Assembly: GCA_002685815.1 (NCBI GenBank)
Contig: NYYM01000039.1
Span: 9,003-15,543, forward strand
Reading direction: 5' to 3'
Source of the DNA: Dehalococcoidales bacterium
GTDB taxonomy: Bacteria > Chloroflexota > Dehalococcoidia > Dehalococcoidales > UBA2162
DNA: 6,541 nucleotides
In this document: positions 1 through 5,475 of the stretch, piece after piece
Layout of the letters: each line of letters begins with the position of its first letter
Numbering within the stretch: the first letter of the stretch is position 1
Notes under the pieces: generated by a model
What the model was told of the DNA's origin: nothing
What the model saw: the letters and a program-made list of their open reading frames with translations, nothing else
Databases searched by the model: none
Made by a program: the position numbers and the translations under genes

Positions 1-1029
1 GAGGTGGAGATTGATTCGGAACTGGCCCAACAAATTCTGGCCGCCTCCAAATACCTTCGAGAAGATTCCCTGGCTCACATGAACGAGCACTCTATCGAGG
101 TTCAGCTCCCCTTTCTGCAGTATTTCAGGCAGGAGAGCAAGTTTGTTCCTATCATGCTCGGCTCTGCCGGGGGGGATGTTTACAAGGAGATTGGCAGAGA
201 GATAGCCGGAATCATCAAGGAATCGCCCAAAAAAGTGGTGATCATCGCCTCGAGTGACATGACCCACTACGAGTCTCACCAATCGGCCCAAAAGAAGGAC
301 ACTCTGGCGATAGAGGCGATGCTGGATCTGGACGAAGACGAACTGCTGAAGCGGGTCCGGGAATTAGGTATAACCATGTGCGGTTACGCCCCGGCGGTTA
401 GCCTTATTTCGGCGGCCAAAGAGTTAGGAGCCAAAGGAGCGGAACTGGTCAGGTACCAGACCAGCGGTGAAACCAGCGGCGATTACAGCAGCGTAGTGGG
501 CTATGCCGGGATAATCATAACCGGGACGTCCGCGTTGGCAGAATTGGCCCGGCAGACGGTGGAAAGTTATATCAGGGAAGGCAAACGCCCTGAGCCAGAA
601 GAGCTTACCCCCGAGATGGAGGAAAAGGCAGGGGTCTTCGTTTCTATTCACAAGTCGGGCGATTTACGCGGCTGTATCGGCACCTTTGACCCGGCCACCA
701 ATAACGTGGCTGAGGAGATTATCCTCAACGCTATCAGTTCGGCTACCAGGGACCCTCGTTTCCTGCCCATCTCCCCGGACGAACTTGAAGACCTTGACTA
801 CAGCGTGGACGTTCTCACCGCTCCCGAACCGGTGCAGAGTGAGGCGCAGCTTGATCCCAAGAAATACGGGGTAATCGTGGAATCCGGATACAACCGCGGT
901 TTGCTTCTTCCCGACCTCGAGGGAGTGAACAGCCCCGAACAGCAGATTGACATCTGCCGCCAGAAGGCCGGCATCGCCCCTGACGAACCGGTAAAGCTCT
1001 ACAGGTTCGAGGTCAAGAGGTATAAATAG
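1..1029 (+). CDS. amrB/amrA: Memo-AMMECR1 fusion protein (AmmeMemoRadiSam system proteins B + A), 5' end outside window
   Basis: The frame is open from base 1, so this is the 3' part of a longer gene. The GTG at 4 is an internal codon, because the visible protein begins in the middle of a Memo domain. Numbering from that GTG, residues 1 to about 175 are Memo-like: [12 protein letters not shown] near 28-39, SSDMTHYE near 83-90, and MCGYAP with Cys126, which matches the metal-ligand cysteine region of human MEMO1. Residues about 180-341 form an AMMECR1 domain, with GVFVSIHK, the signature LRGCIG at 221-226, DPRF, and RGLLLP. In many anaerobic bacteria and archaea these are separate neighbours of a radical SAM gene; here they are one chain. 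The biochemical role is not settled to my knowledge, and a cytoplasmic location is inferred from the lack of membrane segments. The upstream half of Memo, including its N-terminal His motifs, and any radical SAM partner lie outside the window. Confidence 0.93.
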   Translation, partial: EVEIDSELAQQILAASKYLREDSLAHMNEHSIEVQLPFLQYFRQESKFVPIMLGSAGGDVYKEIGREIAGIIKESPKKVVIIASSDMTHYESHQSAQKKDTLAIEAMLDLDEDELLKRVRELGITMCGYAPAVSLISAAKELGAKGAELVRYQTSGETSGDYSSVVGYAGIIITGTSALAELARQTVESYIREGKRPEPEELTPEMEEKAGVFVSIHKSGDLRGCIGTFDPATNNVAEEIILNAISSATRDPRFLPISPDELEDLDYSVDVLTAPEPVQSEAQLDPKKYGVIVESGYNRGLLLPDLEGVNSPEQQIDICRQKAGIAPDEPVKLYRFEVKRYK

Positions 1030-1075
1030 GGGTCGACGAGTATCTATTTGACCTCTTCAAGGGCTTGGGAGGCAT

Positions 1076-1113
1076 GCGAAAAAGGAATAGCTTATTTCGC
1101 TCACTTTTATTTT
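1076..1113 (+). terminator. Candidate intrinsic terminator after the Memo-AMMECR1 gene
   Basis: GCGAAAAAG (1076-1084) pairs with CTTATTTCGC (1091-1100) as a 9-bp stem with one bulged A and a 6-nt loop. It is followed by a T-rich run, TCACTTTTATTTT. It lies about 47 bases past the stop codon. A second, shorter dyad with two G-T pairs (1052-1072) sits just before it. The stem is A/T-rich for a terminator, so strength is uncertain. Confidence 0.5.
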
Positions 1114-1149
1114 GAAAAGGGGAGTCAGAGGGGCGCTGTCCCTCTTACA

Positions 1150-1262
1150 AACCTTTCCCTCTCTCCTTTGGAGGAGAGGCCTGTCTTGAGCGAAGCCGAA
1201 GGGGGATAAAGAGGAAGAGGTAGAGCAGAAAAGAGATTCTTCACTTCGTTCAGAATGACAGG
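1150..1262. repeat. Mosaic of dispersed intergenic repeat fragments
   Basis: This is the core of the 366-base gene-free gap 1030-1395. Three pieces stand out: a perfect-looking dyad CCTCTCTCC-TTT-GGA(G)GAGAGG at 1158-1179; CTGTCTTGAGCGAAGCCGAA around 1181-1200; and GATTCTTCACTTCGTTCAGA around 1235-1254, whose outer five bases (ATTCT/AGAAT) pair. From memory, such pieces recur in intergenic regions of many Chloroflexota and other MAG genomes, and their antisense translation gives the familiar spurious peptides VILNEVKNL and SLKTGLSSKGERE. That recollection is not verified here. I see no credible protein-coding or RNA gene in the gap. Confidence 0.55.
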
Positions 1263-1329
1263 AATGGAAGGGGACACAGGGGATGGGGTTCGATGATTCA
1301 AGGATAGAGTTCGAAAATCAGGGACGGGG

Positions 1330-1359
1330 TTGAATAAATCGAAGGTTATGAGTAATAAT
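1330..1359 (+). promoter_or_regulatory. Candidate promoter for the nitroreductase-rarA-hydrolase operon
   Basis: TTGAAT (1330-1335) and AATAAT (1354-1359) are separated by 18 bases. They match the sigma-70 consensus at 4 of 6 and 5 of 6 positions. The predicted start near 1366 would give a leader of about 30 nt containing the AAGGGGG ribosome-binding site of the next gene. The surrounding A/T-rich sequence makes chance matches likely. Confidence 0.4.
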
Positions 1360-1395
1360 GAATAACACAAAAAGAAATGAAGGGGGTTACTCTGA

Positions 1396-1965
1396 ATGCT
1401 TAGAGATTTGGTAATGCAAAACAGGAGCTACCGGCGATTTCACCAGGATGTCGCCATAACAGAGGAGACGCTGAAAGAACTGGTTGACCTGGCCAGAAAT
1501 TCGGCTTCGGCCTCCAACCGGCAGGCATTAAAATATATCATCTCCAGTGACCCGGAGAAAAATGCCAAAATATTTCCTCTGCTTGGCTTTGCCGCTCAGT
1601 ACAGGGAATGGCCGGGCCCGGCTGAAGGGGAACGGCCGGCAGCCTATATAGTTATTCTGCTCGATACTGAGATAGCTAAAGGTGCCGGTTGTGACCACGG
1701 CATTGCGGCTCAGAGTATTCTTCTGGGGGCTACGGAAAAGGGACTTGGCGGCTGTATGCACGGTTCGGTAAAGAAAGACGAGTTCCGTGAGGCTTTCGCG
1801 TTAGATGAACGCTACGAAATACTTCTGGCAATATCTCTGGGTGAGCCCGGTGAAAAAGTGATCCTTGAGGCTATGGGCCCGGACGGAGATACCAAGTACT
1901 GGCGGGATGAGGGCCAAGGCCACCACGTCCCCAAACGCTCCCTGGATGAACTGATAATCAGCTAG
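1396..1965 (+). CDS. Short nitroreductase-family FMN-dependent oxidoreductase
   Basis: This 189-residue protein fits the compact nitroreductase fold, which binds FMN at a homodimer interface and uses NAD(P)H. Seen in the sequence: the N-terminal RSYRRF (10-15), the SASNRQ segment (38-43) in the second FMN-contact position, DHGIAAQSILLGATEKGLGG (100-119), the family's long helix and glycine turn, and LAISLGEPGE (144-153). The C-terminal KYWRDE...HHVPKRSLDELI pattern is common in short clostridial and anaerobe members. The ATG at 1396 is preceded by AAGGGGG (1380-1386) with a 9-base spacer, a strong ribosome-binding site that supports this start. It is likely the first gene of an operon with rarA, 47 bases downstream. 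The true substrate (nitroaromatic, quinone or other) cannot be read from sequence. The normal family proline near SASN is replaced here. Confidence 0.9.
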   Translation: MLRDLVMQNRSYRRFHQDVAITEETLKELVDLARNSASASNRQALKYIISSDPEKNAKIFPLLGFAAQYREWPGPAEGERPAAYIVILLDTEIAKGAGCDHGIAAQSILLGATEKGLGGCMHGSVKKDEFREAFALDERYEILLAISLGEPGEKVILEAMGPDGDTKYWRDEGQGHHVPKRSLDELIIS

Positions 1966-2012
1966 TCATGACCGGATCGAAAGAAAGCGGACACAATGGG
2001 TGAGAACACACG

Positions 2013-3383
2013 ATGAATAAGGATATGTTTGAGCTGAAGGCTGAGGAGCAGAAAGGACAACAGGCACCCTTGGCCACCAGGATGAGACCGTCCTCTTTTC
2101 ACGAGTTTGTGGGGCAGGGTCACCTGGTGGGTGAAGGTAGGGTGCTGAGGAAGGCTATTGAAGCCGGGCGTCTGCCATCGGTCGTCCTTTGGGGTCCTCC
2201 GGGCAGCGGCAAGACTACCCTGGCATTTGTTATCTCAAACAGCATTAATTCACACTTCGCTCCGGTAAGCGCCGTCAGCGCCGGGGTGGCCGACCTGCGC
2301 CGAGTCATCGAAGAGGCCAAAGAACGTCTCAAACTCTACCAGCAGAAAACAATACTTTTCATAGATGAAATTCATCGTTTTAACAAGGCTCAACAGGATG
2401 CCATCCTGCCTTTTGTCGAGGATGGCACGGTGACCCTCATCGGCGCCACCACGGAAAACCCCTCGTTTGAGGTTACCACCCCACTCCTCTCCAGGTGTCA
2501 GGTCTTTACCCTGAACTCTCTGGTGGAAGATGAAATCCGGGTGATAATTCTGAGAGCCCTGAGGGATAGACTGAAGGGACTGGGGGCATTGAACGTGGAA
2601 CTGGCAGCGGAAGCCATTGACCATCTCATCATCATGTCGAAAGGTGATGCCCGCATTGCCCTTAACGCCCTGGAAATGGCAACCCTTGGCACGCCGCCGG
2701 ATGCACAGGGGAAGCGCCGTATCTCCCTGGCCACCATTGAAGATGCCGTTCAACACCCGGCCTTAAACTACGATAAGACAGGAGACCAGCACTACGACCT
2801 GATTTCAGCCCTTCACAAATCGATGCGGGGCTCAGACCCGGACGCCTCTCTTTACTGGCTGGCGAGGATGGTGGAAGCAGGAGAAGAACCGCAATATATT
2901 ATCCGCCGCCTGGTGCGCTTTGCCTCGGAGGATATCGGCATGGCTGACCCTCAGGCGCTGGTAATCGCCATGGCAGCCCAGCAGGCAGTCCATTTTGTGG
3001 GTATGCCGGAGGCAAATCTAGCGCTGGCCGAAGCGGCCGTCTACCTGGCAACAGCTCCCAAGAGTAATTCCCTCTATCAGGCATACTCCCGCGTCCAGGA
3101 AGAGATTAAAAAGGGAGCGGCTGATACCGTGCCCCTGCACCTGCGTAACGCGGTGACTCCACTTATGAAGCAGACGGGCTATGGAGAGGGCTACAAATAT
3201 GCCCATGATTACCCCGATCACTTTGTACCCCAGCAAAACCTGCCTGACTCATTGCAGGGTAACCAGTATTATACTCCCAGTGAGCAGGGATTTGAGAAGC
3301 AGATTGGGGATCGGCTCAAGAAATGGTGGTCTCCTGAGAAGAAGAAGGGTGAACCTGAGACAGAAGAGTATATAGACGATTGA
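2013..3383 (+). CDS. rarA: Replication-associated recombination protein A (RarA/MgsA), AAA+ ATPase
   Basis: This is a full-length 456-residue RarA; the E. coli protein is about 447. RarA/MgsA/WHIP proteins are tetrameric clamp-loader-like ATPases that act at stalled replication forks and single-strand gaps. Motifs seen: the N-terminal [19 protein letters not shown], Walker [10 protein letters not shown] (61-69), Walker B ILFIDE followed by [10 protein letters not shown] (114-129), sensor 1 ATTENPSF (145-152), arginine finger in LLSRC (158-162), and sensor 2 [11 protein letters not shown] from 211. The C-terminal half has the family signature [19 protein letters not shown], then [16 protein letters not shown], and near the end [11 protein letters not shown] 2013 has GGGTGAG (1998-2004) eight bases upstream. 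The ATG at 2025 would have its AGG too close, and the ATG at 1996 is out of frame and hits TGA at once. The stop overlaps the next gene, implying co-translation. Confidence 0.97.
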   Translation: MNKDMFELKAEEQKGQQAPLATRMRPSSFHEFVGQGHLVGEGRVLRKAIEAGRLPSVVLWGPPGSGKTTLAFVISNSINSHFAPVSAVSAGVADLRRVIEEAKERLKLYQQKTILFIDEIHRFNKAQQDAILPFVEDGTVTLIGATTENPSFEVTTPLLSRCQVFTLNSLVEDEIRVIILRALRDRLKGLGALNVELAAEAIDHLIIMSKGDARIALNALEMATLGTPPDAQGKRRISLATIEDAVQHPALNYDKTGDQHYDLISALHKSMRGSDPDASLYWLARMVEAGEEPQYIIRRLVRFASEDIGMADPQALVIAMAAQQAVHFVGMPEANLALAEAAVYLATAPKSNSLYQAYSRVQEEIKKGAADTVPLHLRNAVTPLMKQTGYGEGYKYAHDYPDHFVPQQNLPDSLQGNQYYTPSEQGFEKQIGDRLKKWWSPEKKKGEPETEEYIDD

Positions 3384-4024
3384 ATTTTATTCCGACCAGG
3401 TTCACCTGCGGTGACATTACCCTGGAGGGAGAATGGCTCCTACCTGAGGGGAAGGGGCCCTTCCCCGGCGTCATTGTCTGTCATCCTTACCCCCCGAGGG
3501 GCGGCGATATGCTGAATCAGGTGGTCACCACTATCTGTCAAAAACTGGAAGAGCAGGCAGTAGCCGCTTTCCGGTTTAACTTTAGGGGAGTGGGCGGCAG
3601 TGAAGGTAGCTTTGGAGAAGGCATTACCGAGCAGGAAGATGTTAAAGCCGCCCTGGATTTTGTCCTGTCATCTCCCGAAATCAATGGCGGGAAAGTCGGG
3701 TTGGCGGGATACTCTTTTGGGGCCGTAGTCGCCTTACGCGTTGCCCTTCAGGATGAACGGGCTAGTCTGCTGGTCTTGGTATCGGCCCCGCTATCGGAAC
3801 TTGATTGGGAACAGCTAAAGGGATACGGCCGGCCTAAATTGCTGGTCGTCGGGGAAACCGACCAAATGATTCCGCTGGAGGGGTTCCGGCAGCATATCAA
3901 GGACGTTCCTCACCCCGAGCAATACCACGTCATACCAGGAGCCGACCATTTCTGGGCCGGTCATGAAGAAGAAGTGGCCCAAAAGGTTGCCACTTTCCTC
4001 GCATCCGGTTTCAAACACCTTTAG
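3380..4024 (+). CDS. Alpha/beta hydrolase, COG2945-like, TTG start
   Basis: The 214-residue protein has a complete serine-hydrolase layout. HPYPPRGGDM (35-44) and RFNFRGVGGSEG (65-76) form the oxyanion and loop region typical of COG2945/dienelactone-hydrolase-like proteins. The nucleophile elbow is GYSFG with Ser112. The acid is probably Asp161 in GETDQMIP, and the base His190 in GADHFW. No signal peptide or membrane segment is visible, so it is probably cytosolic; the substrate is unknown. An in-frame TGA at 3356 leaves TTG 3380 as the only usable start upstream of the conserved sequence; the next ATG (3509) would remove the first strand and the HPY loop. TTG overlaps the rarA stop in the tetranucleotide TTGA, and only a weak GAAGAG lies upstream, so translation is probably coupled to rarA. 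Confidence 0.9.
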   Translation: MNFIPTRFTCGDITLEGEWLLPEGKGPFPGVIVCHPYPPRGGDMLNQVVTTICQKLEEQAVAAFRFNFRGVGGSEGSFGEGITEQEDVKAALDFVLSSPEINGGKVGLAGYSFGAVVALRVALQDERASLLVLVSAPLSELDWEQLKGYGRPKLLVVGETDQMIPLEGFRQHIKDVPHPEQYHVIPGADHFWAGHEEEVAQKVATFLASGFKHL

Positions 4025-4153
4025 ACTGCGCACGGAGCAACCGTTTCCCTGTTCTTCAAGACTTCACAGTCTCACTCCGGGTCCCATGATGACCGTGCTG
4101 CAGGCCTTTGCCCCGCCAAAAGTGCGGAACTGCTTGCGTGACATCCGATTCCC
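4025..4153. other. Non-coding stretch between convergent transcripts
   Basis: No credible gene is seen on either strand. It separates the forward hydrolase from the minus-strand RNA terminator. A small stem AGACT-TCAC-AGTCT (4059-4072) sits inside a wider dyad, CGGAG (4033-4037) with CTCCG (4075-4079). Neither is followed by a T-run, so I do not call a forward terminator. Confidence 0.5.
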
Positions 4154-4190
4154 AAAAAAAATGGAGAGCACGGTTAAATGCTCTCCATTT
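4154..4190 (-). terminator. Strong intrinsic terminator, minus-strand direction
   Basis: Read on the minus strand, AAATGGAGAGCA pairs with TGCTCTCCATTT as a 12-bp perfect stem around an 8-nt loop. The stem runs straight into a T-tract of eight bases, two or three of which can be counted in the stem. On the plus strand only three T follow the stem, so it is mainly a minus-strand terminator. It ends the candidate RNA at 4154-4417 and would also stop read-through from acpS. Confidence 0.85.
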
Positions 4191-4323
4191 CAATCCTGTC
4201 TGTCTCGATCCAACTCACTCGCGGTGTTCACCACTGTAGCAGACCTCTCGTTACGAGACTGGTCTCTGACTTACGGTATCGAGTAGGGCTCGAGTTTCTG
4301 CTGCCCTGCCCTGCGACAGGGCT

Positions 4324-4368
4324 TCAATTATCAACCTGCCAGACCCTCAACATTGCATGAAGCCTCAT
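4324..4368 (-). CDS. Candidate 14-residue small protein or leader peptide inside the RNA
   Basis: On the minus strand GGGAGGAG (4380-4373) contains GGAGG six bases before an ATG (4368-4366), which opens 14 codons, MRLHAMLRVWQVDN, ending in TGA (4326-4324). This is the best Shine-Dalgarno sequence in the window for its spacing. The start codon is inside the CAUGA/UCAUG hairpin, so translation could depend on RNA folding. No run of one amino acid is seen, so a classical attenuator peptide is not indicated. A short frame can occur by chance, hence the modest confidence. Confidence 0.35.
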   Translation of the reverse strand: MRLHAMLRVWQVDN

Positions 4369-4422
4369 GATTCTCCTCCCGAAGCAAAAACTCGGATGGT
4401 TTCAGGTAGCTCCTTACAATAA

Positions 4423-4451
4423 ATTTAACCATAATCGGGAGCGGCTGTCAA
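4423..4451 (-). promoter_or_regulatory. Sigma-70-type promoter of the candidate RNA
   Basis: On the minus strand a perfect -35 TTGACA (4451-4446) is followed after 17 bases by TTAAAT (4428-4423); TAAATT at 18 bases is an equal alternative. Transcription would start near 4417. It lies 90 bases past the acpS stop and faces the same way, so the RNA could be made independently of acpS. Confidence 0.6.
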
Positions 4452-4463
4452 GTTGTCGATGGC

Positions 4464-4527
4464 GGAAACCCTGCCATTTTCCGTGGTGTCTTTCCGGGAA
4501 AATCGCGATGGACAGGCTGGAGTTTCC
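4464..4527 (-). other. Extended imperfect hairpin just past the acpS stop
   Basis: Three nested arms pair across 64 bases: GGAAAC/GTTTCC (4464-4469 with 4522-4527), CCTG/CAGG (4470-4473 with 4513-4516) and ATTTTCC/GGAAAAT (4476-4482 with 4497-4503). That gives 17 pairs with unpaired bulges between them. It begins 13 bases after the acpS stop. No T-tract follows, so it is more likely an mRNA 3' stabiliser or processing site than a classical terminator. Confidence 0.4.
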
Positions 4528-4540
4528 ATTGAGAGCCGCC

Positions 4541-4906
4541 TTATCTGGTCTCCCCAACGACAAAAGCGACAGCGTATTCCTTGGAATCGGAGAGGCTGAC
4601 AGACAGATCATCCAGGCCTAAACTATCAGCTTTGTCTCTCGCCTTGCCAAGCAAGTTAACCAAGGGTTTACCACTCCTTTCAGACAATATCTCTATCTCT
4701 CTCCAACTGATACCTCTCACCCCGGTTCCTAGGGCTTTCATGACCGCTTCCTTGGCGGCAAACCGGCAAGCCAAGGGCCCAGGTCTGCTGCGACACAGGC
4801 TGAGTTCCGCCTCGGTATAGATTCTCTGAAAGAAACGCTCTCCCCAGCGGTCGATAGCCGCCTGAATACGAGCTATTTCTATTATGTCAACGCCGACACA
4901 ATGCAT
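4541..4906 (-). CDS. acpS: Holo-[acyl-carrier-protein] synthase
   Basis: This 121-residue protein is a normal-length AcpS. The enzyme transfers 4'-phosphopantetheine from CoA to the serine of apo-ACP, activating it for fatty acid synthesis, and normally works as a cytosolic trimer with Mg2+. Seen: GVDIIEIARI (5-14) with the Mg-ligand Asp7, YTEAEL (30-35), CRFAAKEAVMKALGTG (47-62) with catalytic Glu53 and Lys57, WREIEI, the GKP turn (79-81), and a C-terminal VSLSDSKEYAVAFVV. Many homologues have SLSH where this one has SLSD (Asp107). ATG 4906 places the conserved GVD at the usual distance from the N-terminus. The upstream GAAAGG is weakly complementary to 16S rRNA and about 11 bases away. A promoter at 4932-4959 gives a leader of under 20 nt. 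It is transcribed alone, divergent from tRNA-Leu. Confidence 0.96.
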   Translation of the reverse strand: MHCVGVDIIEIARIQAAIDRWGERFFQRIYTEAELSLCRSRPGPLACRFAAKEAVMKALGTGVRGISWREIEILSERSGKPLVNLLGKARDKADSLGLDDLSVSLSDSKEYAVAFVVGETR

Positions 4907-4931
4907 TAGCAGACTTGCCTTTCAGGTTTAC

Positions 4932-4959
4932 ATTCTAGCACTAACTCAAACCTATTCAA
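4932..4959 (-). promoter_or_regulatory. Extended -10 promoter of acpS
   Basis: On the minus strand TTGAAT (4959-4954), 16 bases, then TAGAAT (4937-4932) preceded by TGC, an extended -10. The predicted start near 4925 leaves a leader of about 19 nt that just includes the GAAAGG before the acpS ATG. Confidence 0.55.
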
Positions 4960-5213
4960 AATGGCAGGTACGGTCAAAAAGGTATTGAGATAATGACTGA
5001 AACCAGTCCGATATTCTGTCCGCCCTAGTTCGGCAGAGCCGTTGGAGAGCGCTATGGACCTGTCCGATCCAACACTTTCCAAGGGGTTAAAGCATTGCAG
5101 AGAAGAAAGACGGCATCCTCAGTCCCTCCTGGTTCCTAATCTGATTCCGCCTTCGGACAAATTAGCCGCCCCGGCGGCAATGTCTCCATCTTTCCTGTCT
5201 GTCTCTCCCGCTG
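4960..5213. other. Gene-free spacer with two adjacent hairpins
   Basis: No coding or known RNA gene is seen between the divergent acpS and tRNA-Leu promoters. Two dyads abut at 5136-5178. The first is CTAAT..TCCG-CCTT-CGGA..ATTAG (5136-5165), nine pairs around an internal loop. The second is GCCGCC-CC-GGCGGC (5165-5178), six inverted bases on each side. GACA (5156-5159 region) and TGTC (from 5181) could close around the second one. No T-run follows on either strand. Confidence 0.4.
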
Positions 5214-5243
5214 TGGACACAAGCCCCGATTTCTTGCTAACAT
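5214..5243 (+). promoter_or_regulatory. Promoter of tRNA-Leu
   Basis: TGGACA (5214-5219) matches 5 of 6 of the -35 consensus. After 18 bases comes TAACAT (5238-5243), preceded by TGC, which makes an extended -10. Transcription would begin near 5250, about ten bases before the mature 5' end of the tRNA. Confidence 0.5.
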
Positions 5244-5259
5244 TTGCTGACGTCCACCG

Positions 5260-5344
5260 GGGGGAGTGCCGGAATTGGCAGACGGGCCAGACTTAGGATC
5301 TGGTGTCGCAAGACGTGGGGGTTCGAGTCCCCCCTTCCCCACCA
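5260..5344 (+). tRNA. tRNA-Leu (anticodon UAG)
   Basis: A complete class II cloverleaf can be drawn. The acceptor stem GGGGGAG (5260-5266) pairs with CTTCCCC (5334-5340) with one G-T pair. The D stem is CCG/CGG with GG in the loop. The anticodon stem CCAGA/TCTGG surrounds the loop CTTAGGA, with anticodon TAG at 5294-5296. The long variable arm is GTC-GCAA-GAC, as expected for leucine. The T arm is GGGGG-TTCGAGT-CCCCC (5317-5333). The discriminator is A5341 and the CCA end (5342-5344) is encoded. It reads CUA and probably other CUN codons. Confidence 0.97.
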
Positions 5345-5346
5345 GG

Positions 5347-5380
5347 GGTATCAATAGGCAAAACTGATATCTTATCCTTT
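5347..5380 (+). terminator. Possible tRNA-Leu terminator
   Basis: GGTATCA (5347-5353) pairs with TGATATC (5365-5371), seven pairs with one G-T, around an 11-nt loop. The sequence TTATCCTTTG follows. The stem is weak and the T-run broken. Confidence 0.3.
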
Positions 5381-5449
5381 GATTGACTGTTAGGTGGCAT
5401 GGGCAATGTGCACTGTACGGTTGACCTGCCCCCCTAAAACGGTACCAGC

Positions 5450-5455
5450 TATAAT
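5450..5455 (+). promoter_or_regulatory. Candidate -10 box for the IS transposase
   Basis: A perfect TATAAT lies 20 bases before the orfA start, with GAGGGGGA (5463-5470) as a good ribosome-binding site in between. The only -35-like hexamer, TTGACC (5421-5426), is 23 bases away, which is too far, so the promoter is incomplete or weak. A flanking -35 brought in by insertion or circle formation is possible. Confidence 0.3.
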
Positions 5456-5475
5456 TACGTAAGAGGGGGAAGCAA

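Larger units (their letters stand above)
4154..4417 (-). ncRNA. Candidate structured small RNA of unknown family (~265 nt)
   Basis: A promoter (4423-4451) and a strong terminator (4154-4190) delimit a minus-strand transcript with no long reading frame. From 5' to 3' it can form these hairpins: CCGAG/UUCGG (near 4396-4380); CAUGA-GGCU-UCAUG (near 4368-4355); GCCCUG-UCG-CAGGGC (near 4324-4309), with perfect pairing; UCGAG-CCCUA-CUCGA (near 4292-4278); AGACC..UCUCG-UAA-CGAGA-GGUCU (near 4264-4240); and a GUGGU-GAAC-ACCGC hairpin (near 4232-4219). A possible long-range closing stem joins GUCUG..UUGAU to AUCGA..CAGAC. No minus-strand gene lies downstream, so a cis-acting leader is unlikely. I checked by eye for tmRNA, RNase P RNA, SRP RNA, 5S rRNA, 6S RNA and common riboswitch signatures and found none convincing. 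Alternatives are a processed acpS 3' UTR or a lineage-specific 6S RNA. Boundaries are approximate. Confidence 0.55.

Noticed and set aside
1125..1370. 81-codon minus-strand reading frame in the first gap.
   Set aside because: Low-complexity translation of dispersed repeats (VILNEVKNL, SLKTGLSSKGERE) with no domain and no ribosome-binding site.
2250..2756. 168-codon minus-strand reading frame inside rarA.
   Set aside because: Shadow of a strongly conserved AAA+ gene on the plus strand; no recognisable domain.
4154..4240. T-box riboswitch: the minus strand has GTGGTGAACACCGCGAG before a terminator, resembling the TGGNACCGCG T-box motif.
   Set aside because: Four extra bases interrupt the TGGN-ACC bulge, the segment folds as its own GUGGU-GAAC-ACCGC hairpin, no Stem I signature was found, and no minus-strand gene follows the terminator.
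3963..4286. 107-codon plus-strand reading frame overlapping the hydrolase end.
   Set aside because: No ribosome-binding site or recognisable domain; it crosses the minus-strand terminator and RNA and looks like chance.
4154..4417. 6S RNA identity for the candidate RNA.
   Set aside because: 6S RNA needs one long rod with a central bubble; here local hairpins dominate and only a short long-range stem can be drawn. Not excluded without a covariance-model search.
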